From: an uncultured Muribaculaceae bacterium
Lineage (GTDB): Bacteria > Bacteroidota > Bacteroidia > Bacteroidales > Muribaculaceae
Assembly (NCBI GenBank): GCA_910587185.1
Contig: CAJULY010000023.1
Coordinates: forward strand, 1 to 36,653
Direction of reading: 5' to 3'
Length of the DNA stretch: 36,653 nt
The position numbers and the translations under genes were made by a program. The notes under the pieces are model-generated. The model saw only the letters and a program-made list of their open reading frames with translations, was not told where the DNA came from and did not search any database. Positions 23,095 through 29,877 of the stretch are shown here, piece after piece; within the stretch, counting starts at the first letter, position 1, and every line of letters starts with the position of its first letter.

Positions 23095-23191
23095 TGACCG
23101 TTCCCATCCTCAGGACAAGCGGGAGGGGGCGCTCGATCAGACGCCTCACCTTCTCTGACCGCACATCTGCTTCTTTTTCTCTGTTTTTCAT
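22976..23191 (-). CDS. Truncated HlyD-type membrane fusion (adaptor) protein
   Basis: 71 residues. The N-terminus has a charged head with VRSEKVRRLIERPLPLVLRMG, then one membrane span (about 30-50, VIIIVLFVLLALGVLYLA). This is how Bacteroidota HlyD-family adaptors begin (ExRSExV ... P ... R-x-G ... span); those run to about 400 residues with coiled coil and beta-barrel parts, all missing here. The last residues come from the 71-bp repeat, which supplies the stop. The ATG overlaps the TGA of the C39 exporter gene by 4 bases (ATGA), so it was evidently the next cistron of the export operon. A functional adaptor would have to come from elsewhere in the genome. Confidence 0.65.
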   Translation of the reverse strand: MKNREKEADVRSEKVRRLIERPLPLVLRMGTVIIIVLFVLLALGVLYLASGAEDADGGAPFLLRIANRLRS

Positions 23192-25383
23192 GATCCTAAC
23201 TCCAGCTGGTTCTTTATGAGATTGAAATATGCCCCCTCCTTTTCGACAAGCTCGCAGTGTGTCCCGGACTCCACGACCGTGCCGCCGTCAAGCACAATGA
23301 TATGGTCGGCGTTCCTGACGGTTGAAAGGCGATGGGCCACGACAACCACCGTTTTTCCCCGATAGAACTCCTCGAGATTCTCCACGATCCGGCGCTCGTT
23401 TTTGGCGTCAAGCGAATTGGTCGCCTCGTCCAGAAAAATAAAATCAGGATTCTTATAGACGGCCCTTGCAATCAGCACCCTCTGTTTCTGACCCTGGCTC
23501 AGCCCCACTCCGTCGCGGCCTATCAGGGTGTCATATTTCAGGGGGAGTCCCATGACATAATCGTGTATATTGGCTATGCGGGCTGCCTCCTCGAGGCGTG
23601 CGCGGTCGATTTCGCCGTCGTCAACGGCAATGTTGCGGGCAATCGACTCCGAAAATATGACTCCGTCCTGCATCACCACCCCGCAATGTCTGCGCCACCA
23701 TTTCATGCTGTAGTCGCCGATGTCGCGCCCCGCTATCACTATGTTTCCCGCCAGCGTCACATAATAGCCGAGCATCAGCTTGATAAGTGTGGTCTTACCG
23801 CTGCCTGAGGCGCCCACAATCGCCGTGACCTTCCCCGCAGGGATGCTGAGGCTGACGCCGTCGAGCGTCTTTTTCAGCGCGAAGCGGTCATATTTGAAAT
23901 CCACATCCCTTATCTCTATCGATTTTTCAGCCCCGAATTCCTCCGCGCCGTCCTCTTTTTCCTCGTCGCGTCCCAGGTGGATCTCATTGATGCGCTCGAG
24001 AGAGATCTTCACGTCCTGCACCGAATAGATAAACCCCATTATCTGCTCGACGGGCGAGTTGAGCTGCCCGACGATATACTGTATGGCAAGCATGGCGCCG
24101 AGAGTTATGTCGCCTCTGATCACGGCGGTGGCCGCCATGACCGTTATCAGGATGTTCTTTATCTCATTGATGAACACGCTCCCCGCCTCCTGGCTCTGCT
24201 GCAGTTTGAGCGCCTTCATCTGAATTTCAAACAGGTCGGCCTGCACATCCTCCCACTCCCAGCGCCGGCGCTTCTCGCAGTCCTGCAGCTTTATCTCCTG
24301 CATGGAAGTGATGAACTGATAGGTCTTGTTCTGGTTTCTCGACTGCTGCTCGAAGAGTTCGTAGTCAAGCACCTTGCGCCGTCGCAGAAACGACGCCAGC
24401 CACAGCCCATAGACCAGACTCCCGCCCATGAAGATCAGGAACACGGTCCTGTCATAGAGAGCCAGGACCACCCCGAACACGATGAAACTCAAGGCGCTGA
24501 ACATGATTCCGAGCGTCTGGTTCGTCAGAAACCCCTGAACCCTGCCGTGGTCGCCCATCCGCTGCAGAAGGTCGCCCATCAGTTTGGTGTCGAAAAACGA
24601 CATGGGCAGTTTCAGCAGCTTGATGAAGAAGTCGCTCACGAGCGAGATGTTTATCCTCATCGAAATGTGGAGCAGCAGCCAGCGGCGTATGAAATCCGTT
24701 GCCGTGCGTCCCGCCACGATCATAAGCTCACCCAGCAGTATGAGCCATATAAAACCTATGTCGCGGTGACGGATTCCCGTATCGACAATCGCCTGAGTCA
24801 GGAACGGCATAACAAGCTGCAGCACGCATCCGAGCAGAAGGCCGAGCAACACCTGCCCGAAATGACCGCGATAGCGCATGATGTAACCCATCAGAAACCT
24901 GAACGAACGGCGCCGGCTTTTCCCCTCGTCGCGCTTCTTCTCGAAAGCCTCCCCGGGCTCGAGAAACATCGCTATCCCTTTTTCCTCGCCGTTGGACACG
25001 GTGCTTATCCAGTGTCGGCAGAACTCCTCCCGCCCGAGCGTCATGATCCCCTTTCCCGGATCGCATACATGAAACCTCCGCCCATTCCGCGAAACCCTGA
25101 AAAGCACCACGAAATGATTCTGATTCCAGTGCAGTATCGCCGGAGCGCGACACTCCGCCAGCTCCGTCAGCGAGACTCTGGCCGTTACCGTCCCCAGGCC
25201 AAGAGACTCCGCAGTCTTGGCCAGACCGAGGAAAGACACTCCCTCGGTTGTCGGCGGACATAGATCCCCTACCTCTTTTACATCCATCATGCAACCGTAC
25301 CAACGGAGGACGGATGCGAGGCATGCCACCCCGCACTCCATCGAGTCATGCTGCTTTATGAATGGAAAGGATCTGAAGCCCAT
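23188..25383 (-). CDS. C39 peptidase-containing ABC exporter (PCAT) for a double-glycine peptide
   Basis: 731 residues. The N-terminal C39 cysteine protease has oxyanion Q11, catalytic C17 (QHDSMECGVAC), H90 (HWNQNHFVVL) and D108 (DPGKG), so it is complete. Six membrane spans lie at about 165-450. The nucleotide-binding domain has Walker A GASGSGKT (524-531), signature LSQGQKQR (from 628), Walker B FIFLDE (648-653) and H684 in VAHRLST. PCATs cleave leader peptides after Gly-Gly and export the mature peptide. Two bases separate it from the outer-membrane protein gene upstream, and it overlaps the HlyD gene by 4 bases. The natural substrate is the double-glycine peptide encoded at 28932-29180. 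Confidence 0.93.
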   Translation of the reverse strand: MGFRSFPFIKQHDSMECGVACLASVLRWYGCMMDVKEVGDLCPPTTEGVSFLGLAKTAESLGLGTVTARVSLTELAECRAPAILHWNQNHFVVLFRVSRNGRRFHVCDPGKGIMTLGREEFCRHWISTVSNGEEKGIAMFLEPGEAFEKKRDEGKSRRRSFRFLMGYIMRYRGHFGQVLLGLLLGCVLQLVMPFLTQAIVDTGIRHRDIGFIWLILLGELMIVAGRTATDFIRRWLLLHISMRINISLVSDFFIKLLKLPMSFFDTKLMGDLLQRMGDHGRVQGFLTNQTLGIMFSALSFIVFGVVLALYDRTVFLIFMGGSLVYGLWLASFLRRRKVLDYELFEQQSRNQNKTYQFITSMQEIKLQDCEKRRRWEWEDVQADLFEIQMKALKLQQSQEAGSVFINEIKNILITVMAATAVIRGDITLGAMLAIQYIVGQLNSPVEQIMGFIYSVQDVKISLERINEIHLGRDEEKEDGAEEFGAEKSIEIRDVDFKYDRFALKKTLDGVSLSIPAGKVTAIVGASGSGKTTLIKLMLGYYVTLAGNIVIAGRDIGDYSMKWWRRHCGVVMQDGVIFSESIARNIAVDDGEIDRARLEEAARIANIHDYVMGLPLKYDTLIGRDGVGLSQGQKQRVLIARAVYKNPDFIFLDEATNSLDAKNERRIVENLEEFYRGKTVVVVAHRLSTVRNADHIIVLDGGTVVESGTHCELVEKEGAYFNLIKNQLELGS

Positions 25384-25385
25384 GA

Positions 25386-27521
25386 CTATTCCTCAGACAG
25401 GCCGACGGTGCGGCGGGTGTAGTTGCGAACACGCTTGCCGTTGCTGAACCGGTAGGTCACGGCCAAGGAGAAGGTGTTGTCCCCACGGAACTGATTATCG
25501 CTTCTTGTGTATTGTTGCATTCCGGGGGAGATGACCTCATTATATATCACACCTTTTGCAAAATGCACGGGAATAAAGTACATGACCATGAGCGAAAGCC
25601 TGTTTTTCATCAGATATTTTGTCAACGAGATGGCCATGCCGTCCGTGCATCCCCATCCTTTCATCTGGGGCAAAACTCCCATGTTGCCCATCAGTTCATA
25701 GCTCAGAAACGCGTTGAACGAATGTCTGCTGTTTCTGTAGGCCAAATACCAGTTCGCCCCGGGAGCCATGCGGTGCTTCCGATAGACTGAATATGACGAC
25801 TTTTTCCATGTCATCGATGCCTCGCCCGAAAATTCAAAGTATTCGGCGAATGATTTCTTGTAATTGACAATGAACCGGAACTCCTCGGCGGTCGCGTTCT
25901 GATATTTCTTCAGGATATAAGGTTTTTCTCCGGTGACCACCTCGGCAATGTTGGCATAGCTGTTAGCGCCATGTAAATAACGGGCCGTCAGATTAAGACT
26001 CTTCCAGAGAGTCAGCGTCAGGCTGACCAGATGGTCGGTCATCGGTTTGAGCAGAGGATTACCCATCTGATATGTCAGCGAGTCAGTGTATTGACCGAAA
26101 TCGCTGATGAGCGAAAGTCCCGGCATTTCCGATTTCAGCGAATAGTTGAGGCGCGCGATGAACTTCTGCGACGGCTGCCAGAACCAGTTGACCGTGGCCC
26201 TCGGGGCAAACCGTGTTATGTGTTCGCCGCCCTCGCTGTTGCGATAGGTGTAAAGGCCGCCTGTCAGCGTCATCGCCATGCTCCTGCCAATGAAAAACTG
26301 CAGCGCGGCTATGAGGTTGTTTTGCAGCAACGAGTTGTCCGTGAGCATTTGTCCTGAAATTCTGTTGCGGTTCCTGTAGTTGGCTACAGTGACGTAATCC
26401 GACAGACCTAACGTCATTTTCCCTCCGGCAATCTGACGTGTCATGTCGGCGCCGCCCCAGAAATAACGTTGTGAACTGCGATGATCGTTGGTCAGCGCGT
26501 AGCCGTCGGTGCGCCTTATGTCATAGTCCCTGTCCCAGTCCGCGAAATTATATGTCGCCGAACTGTTGAGCGACCATCCCTTGAAGCGACCGCGATAATA
26601 GAGCCCGAAACTGTTGTCAAGACGGTTGTGGACATGGTTACGCAACGAATAGCCCACGGTGCTGCTTTCGCCTGTTTTCGTGTTTTCCATCATTAGCCTG
26701 TAGGCCGATCTGTTTTTGCTGTCAGTCGGTTCAATGCGCCATTGGATCGAGAACGAGTGGTTGTCATTGGGCTGGAAATCGAGCGCCGCTCCGAAATCAT
26801 ATCTGTTCGACATGGTGTTGTCCGTCGGCGACTTCCGAGGCTGCTCGAGCTTGGTCTGCGTCAGGTTGTTGTAGGGATAAACGGCTGTATAATAGCTTGA
26901 GGTGCCCGTCTGATTCCACTTGTATTCCCCGTCGGCCGACAGATTCCATCGGTTTCGCGTGTAGGTCACGTCGAAAGAAGCCCTCTCGCTCTGGAAATCC
27001 TGCCCCTCGCCGTTGCGTCCTCCGGGAACCATAAACGACTGTGAAAGCATGTTCACCTCCGTCCCTATATAGTTAGGCTTCGTGTGGAAATTGATAATTG
27101 CGTCATATCCGAGATATTTCCCCGTGGGATTGTTGACAATGTCAATGCGGTCGAAACGGTCAGGCGAAAGCCTTTTTATGTAACTCTCGCTCTTCTGGAT
27201 GCTGTCAACGAGAATCACCACGTTTGACGAGCCGAGATATTTGATTTCCCGCGAAACAGGATTGTAAAACACTCCGTTCACCCTCGAAAGCAACTCGCCG
27301 GCGGTTCTTATGCCTCGGCGCATCTCCTTGGTGATAAGATAGGAATCGGTGAGAGCCGAGTGCGATTCCGTCTGCGCGGTCACTTCCACCCCGTTGAGGC
27401 TGACCGAGGAACTGATTGTGTCGGGCGCGGCTTTCACAGCCGCTGAATCCGCCCGCTGCTGTCCGAAACAAACGGACGCTGACGCCAATAGAATTGCGAA
27501 AATAATTGATCTACATCTCAT
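25386..27521 (-). CDS. TonB-dependent-receptor-like outer-membrane protein (plug plus barrel) of the peptide locus
   Basis: Open from 27545; I prefer the ATG at 27521 because it begins directly with the signal peptide (MRCRSIIFAILLASASVCFGQ) and leaves about 32 bases after a promoter at 27559-27587. That gives 711 residues. A plug domain (LNGVEVTAQ ... GELLSRVNGVFYNPVSREIKYLGSSNVVILVDS ... IDIVNNPTGKYLGYDAIINFHTK) precedes a large Tyr/Asn-rich barrel ending VAVTYRFSNGKR-type strands. Unlike the other two such proteins here it lacks the N-terminal carboxypeptidase-like domain. Its place between maturase and exporter genes suggests a role in passing the peptide across the outer membrane or in uptake/immunity; this is inference. 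Confidence 0.83.
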   Translation of the reverse strand: MRCRSIIFAILLASASVCFGQQRADSAAVKAAPDTISSSVSLNGVEVTAQTESHSALTDSYLITKEMRRGIRTAGELLSRVNGVFYNPVSREIKYLGSSNVVILVDSIQKSESYIKRLSPDRFDRIDIVNNPTGKYLGYDAIINFHTKPNYIGTEVNMLSQSFMVPGGRNGEGQDFQSERASFDVTYTRNRWNLSADGEYKWNQTGTSSYYTAVYPYNNLTQTKLEQPRKSPTDNTMSNRYDFGAALDFQPNDNHSFSIQWRIEPTDSKNRSAYRLMMENTKTGESSTVGYSLRNHVHNRLDNSFGLYYRGRFKGWSLNSSATYNFADWDRDYDIRRTDGYALTNDHRSSQRYFWGGADMTRQIAGGKMTLGLSDYVTVANYRNRNRISGQMLTDNSLLQNNLIAALQFFIGRSMAMTLTGGLYTYRNSEGGEHITRFAPRATVNWFWQPSQKFIARLNYSLKSEMPGLSLISDFGQYTDSLTYQMGNPLLKPMTDHLVSLTLTLWKSLNLTARYLHGANSYANIAEVVTGEKPYILKKYQNATAEEFRFIVNYKKSFAEYFEFSGEASMTWKKSSYSVYRKHRMAPGANWYLAYRNSRHSFNAFLSYELMGNMGVLPQMKGWGCTDGMAISLTKYLMKNRLSLMVMYFIPVHFAKGVIYNEVISPGMQQYTRSDNQFRGDNTFSLAVTYRFSNGKRVRNYTRRTVGLSEE

Positions 27522-27558
27522 AACGTTAAGCATTAGATTGTTCAATGAATTGATTTTA

Positions 27559-27587
27559 CAAATATACGGGATTATTTTGTCAACAAT
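27559..27587 (-). promoter_or_regulatory. Possible internal promoter for the outer-membrane protein and exporter genes
   Basis: Minus strand TATATTTG (27566-27559) matches TAnnTTTG; ATTG (27587-27584) lies 17 bases upstream, a short spacing. It overlaps the 3' end of the maturase gene. Confidence 0.35.
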
Positions 27588-28872
27588 TTTCTTTTTCTAT
27601 TTTTTTCTTAGAAAATTCCTTGTTTACATGTTTATTCCTTATCATTCGGCTCATCTGAAAGTCTTTATTATCAAACTGACAAACGATTTTTCCGTTATCT
27701 TTTAACATGGTTTCCCTTTTGGCGGTACATGGCCCCCAACAAAGAGGAAGAAATCTGCAATCCTTGCATTCACAATTCTCATACTCAAGTATCGACCTAT
27801 GAGCAGAAATATCGCTTATCCATTCAATGTCACCGCTTTCCGTCAAGATACCATTCCTATCCTCCGGACTTTCGTTATCGCATTTACCAACATTTCCATT
27901 GGCAAAAATACAATCAAAATTTTTCTTGTCAACATAACACATACCTCCTTCGGCCAATTTTGGCGTTATCCCTATGTTGAAAGCAAGTTCCATAAGCTTG
28001 TCAATTTCCACCTGAGATATTTCCGCGGCTTTTTCCTGCCAAACCTTATATATCAGAAACGATATCTTTTCACGATTTTCCTTACTGAGAGCTTCATCAA
28101 GATCCTTTATTAAAGATTCCGGCTTTAAATTCTCTTTCGTGTAATTGAACCGAAGTGTGCAGTGGGTATGCTCTATAATGTAACCGATGTTTTCTATGGT
28201 ACGGTCATAAGCGGAATCTTTTCCAAGGATTTTCACATTATTGTGTGTTTCCCGATTTCCGTCAATTGTTATCTGATAGTAATTTATGCCGGCATCCCGC
28301 AGTTCTTCCACTCTTTTGCGATTTAGGAGAGTCCCGTTTGTCGTAATTACTGCACCGAATCCCTTGCCCAACTCTTCCGCAAATTCCTTGGCCCAACGAG
28401 AAATCTCAACGACTCTATCGTATGCCAGAAGCGGTTCTCCTCCAAACCATGAGATACTCAGGTGTTTGATTGCATCCTTGCGAAGTTCTTTTTCAATCCG
28501 TTTCTTTATTCTCCTGACTGTCTCGTCGCTCATCCAACTGTCAGCATGATCCTGAGTGCAGTACCAACAACGCAGATTGCACTGATAAGTTGACAGAATC
28601 ATGACCATATACTCCTCTCCATGACGTATATAATCATATTTTTTTCTGACAATTTCCTCTTCGTCAAACTCATCATCTATGATAAAGCCGTCCCCCTTCA
28701 TTTTGTCAATGAAAGGTTTAAAATCCTCAACGAATTTATCCGGACTTTCGATTATGGCTTTGAATACATCGGCATTTCTTTCACCAATCCTGAAACTGGC
28801 TTCAGTCAGTCCGTTAAAAATTATAACGTTGTCCTTATCATTTACATAATAATTGTATAAACTACTCTTCAT
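27580..28872 (-). CDS. Radical SAM/SPASM peptide maturase
   Basis: 430 residues. Residues about 1-80 could be a peptide-recognition (RRE-like) winged helix, by position only. The radical SAM core has C98-x3-C102-x2-C105 (QCNLRCWYC) for the [4Fe-4S] cluster, GGEP at 144-147 for SAM, and ITTNGTLL. The C-terminal SPASM region supplies cysteines C312, C321, C331, C367, C369, C372, C378, C382 and C398 for auxiliary clusters, including CECKDCRFLPLCWGPC. Such enzymes make thioether or carbon-carbon links in Cys-rich precursors. It lies 59 bases after the precursor gene with a hairpin between. It is markedly more AT-rich than the exporter gene. Relation to the Bacteroidales double-glycine maturases is likely, but the subfamily needs a profile search. 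Confidence 0.92.
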   Translation of the reverse strand: MKSSLYNYYVNDKDNVIIFNGLTEASFRIGERNADVFKAIIESPDKFVEDFKPFIDKMKGDGFIIDDEFDEEEIVRKKYDYIRHGEEYMVMILSTYQCNLRCWYCTQDHADSWMSDETVRRIKKRIEKELRKDAIKHLSISWFGGEPLLAYDRVVEISRWAKEFAEELGKGFGAVITTNGTLLNRKRVEELRDAGINYYQITIDGNRETHNNVKILGKDSAYDRTIENIGYIIEHTHCTLRFNYTKENLKPESLIKDLDEALSKENREKISFLIYKVWQEKAAEISQVEIDKLMELAFNIGITPKLAEGGMCYVDKKNFDCIFANGNVGKCDNESPEDRNGILTESGDIEWISDISAHRSILEYENCECKDCRFLPLCWGPCTAKRETMLKDNGKIVCQFDNKDFQMSRMIRNKHVNKEFSKKKIEKENC

Positions 28873-28887
28873 ATCTCATAGGTTTTA

Positions 28888-28917
28888 GTGTGCAGTGCCT
28901 ATATAAGCACCACACAC
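28888..28917 (-). promoter_or_regulatory. RNA hairpin between precursor and maturase genes
   Basis: In the minus-strand transcript an 11-bp stem with an 8-base loop forms between the precursor stop and the maturase start. Two of the pairs are G-U in this RNA and would be C-A mismatches in the opposite strand, so the fold is specific to the sense transcript. No U-tract follows, so it is more likely a processing or mRNA-stabilising structure than a full terminator. It may keep precursor levels above maturase levels. Confidence 0.55.
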
Positions 28918-28931
28918 CGTGTAAAAAATGA

Positions 28932-29180
28932 TCAAGGAATTAATTCGCCGGTTATAAGAGTGGAACCGGGTGTAGGAGTTTTCCCTCCACAATTCTCAAC
29001 ACAATTTGAGCAAAAGCCACAATTTGCGTCACCACAATACGAGTTTGTTTCTGGTTTGCATTGGGAAAATACGGAGTAGCTGTCGCCCTTTCCATCGTCC
29101 TTACCGCCTAACACGACCAAGGATTCCATCTCCGACAAAATTTCGGCTTTATTTAAAGCCATTGGAAGATTTGATTTCAT
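28932..29180 (-). CDS. Six-cysteine RiPP precursor peptide with double-glycine leader
   Basis: 82 residues. Leader about 1-26: LNKAEILSEMESLVVLGG, with Gly25-Gly26 as the cleavage site and hydrophobic residues at L15 and V23, as C39 peptidases require. The mature part (56 residues) has C41, C49, C54, C57, C60 and C64 (spacing 7-4-2-2-3), rich in Asn and Gly, followed by a cysteine-free tail (KTPTPGSTLITGELIP). A second GG at 65-66 lies after the last Cys and lacks leader features. It is followed by the maturase gene and preceded at 62 bases by a DUF3244 gene, with no promoter of its own visible in that gap. The number and density of Cys suggests thioether cross-links; product and activity are unknown. 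Confidence 0.82.
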   Translation of the reverse strand: MKSNLPMALNKAEILSEMESLVVLGGKDDGKGDSYSVFSQCKPETNSYCGDANCGFCSNCVENCGGKTPTPGSTLITGELIP

Positions 29181-29242
29181 AAAAAATTTAATTAAAGTAA
29201 ATAGATCCCTACTTTGTCAGCGTGTAGGTTAACGCTATAGCA

Positions 29243-29629
29243 TTATTCCATGCCGAGCCAGCCTTCGTATTCGTGGCCATTGGCTGTCGAGATTTCGATA
29301 TGGGCCTGAGTGAGGGTGCCGACATTGATGGCAGCATCCGCCGATGAGTCAAAAACGTATTGACGGGCAAAGCCGGTTGTCATGTCCGTTACCGTCAGCT
29401 GACATTCTCCCTCAGCAATAGCAAACGAAAGATTTAGATGCTCGTTCTCATAAATACAAAGTATCTGCTGCCTTGAAGGTGCTTTGGGTCTTTTCGGGCC
29501 GCCAAGATTCTTGTTAGAGAGAATAACATTGATTTTTGGAGCTTGATTATTGGAGTTCGCTTGCGCAGTTATAAACTCCACAGAAAAGCATAATAAAACA
29601 AGTGATAATAGTGTGAATTTTTTAACCAT
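29243..29629 (-). CDS. DUF3244-family secreted protein 1
   Basis: 128 residues: signal peptide (about 1-22, ending FITA), a linker with GGPKRPKAPSRQ, then an immunoglobulin-like DUF3244 fold (LNLSFAIAEGECQLTVTDMTTGFARQYVF ... IEISTANGHEYEGWL). The family is common in gut Bacteroidales and its function is unknown. It lies directly upstream of the RiPP precursor and probably shares its transcript. The C-terminal 60 residues are nearly identical to DUF3244 protein 2 (one difference), whereas the N-terminal halves differ strongly; the 3' half is also more GC-rich than the 5' half. Confidence 0.82.
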   Translation of the reverse strand: MVKKFTLLSLVLLCFSVEFITAQANSNNQAPKINVILSNKNLGGPKRPKAPSRQQILCIYENEHLNLSFAIAEGECQLTVTDMTTGFARQYVFDSSADAAINVGTLTQAHIEISTANGHEYEGWLGME

Positions 29630-29877
29630 AATGCTCTATGAATTTATGTCAAATTTTTTTCACAAAATTATATCATGGCAAATGGTTATATCTAATATTT
29701 CTCTTATAAAAATTTGCGCATTCTAAACATTGGGTAACATATTGACGGATAACCATATAAGCACAAAACGCATAAAACACATAGCCAACGAGTAAGAATA
29801 ATAACTTACTAAAAATCAACTCATTGCGAAACAATTATGCACAAAATATTATTTAACTTACAGTATATCAATCAATT
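29630..29877. promoter_or_regulatory. AT-rich regulatory region upstream of the DUF3244/RiPP operon
   Basis: 248 bases without a gene. The minus-strand TAATTTTG (29670-29663) fits the -7 consensus and gives a leader of about 27 bases; no good -33 box was found. GCACAAAA occurs at 29761 and 29839, and again at 36133 next to the second DUF3244/regulator module, so it is a candidate site for the regulator. Confidence 0.45.

Noticed and set aside
23977..25263. 428-codon plus-strand frame opposite the C39 exporter
   Set aside because: Composition (many His, Gln, Arg) is typical of reverse-strand reading of a GC-rich gene; the exporter on the other strand is complete.
28980..28990. Second Gly-Gly (residues 65-66) of the precursor as leader cleavage site
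   Set aside because: It follows the last cysteine and lacks the hydrophobic leader pattern; cutting there would discard the Cys-rich core.
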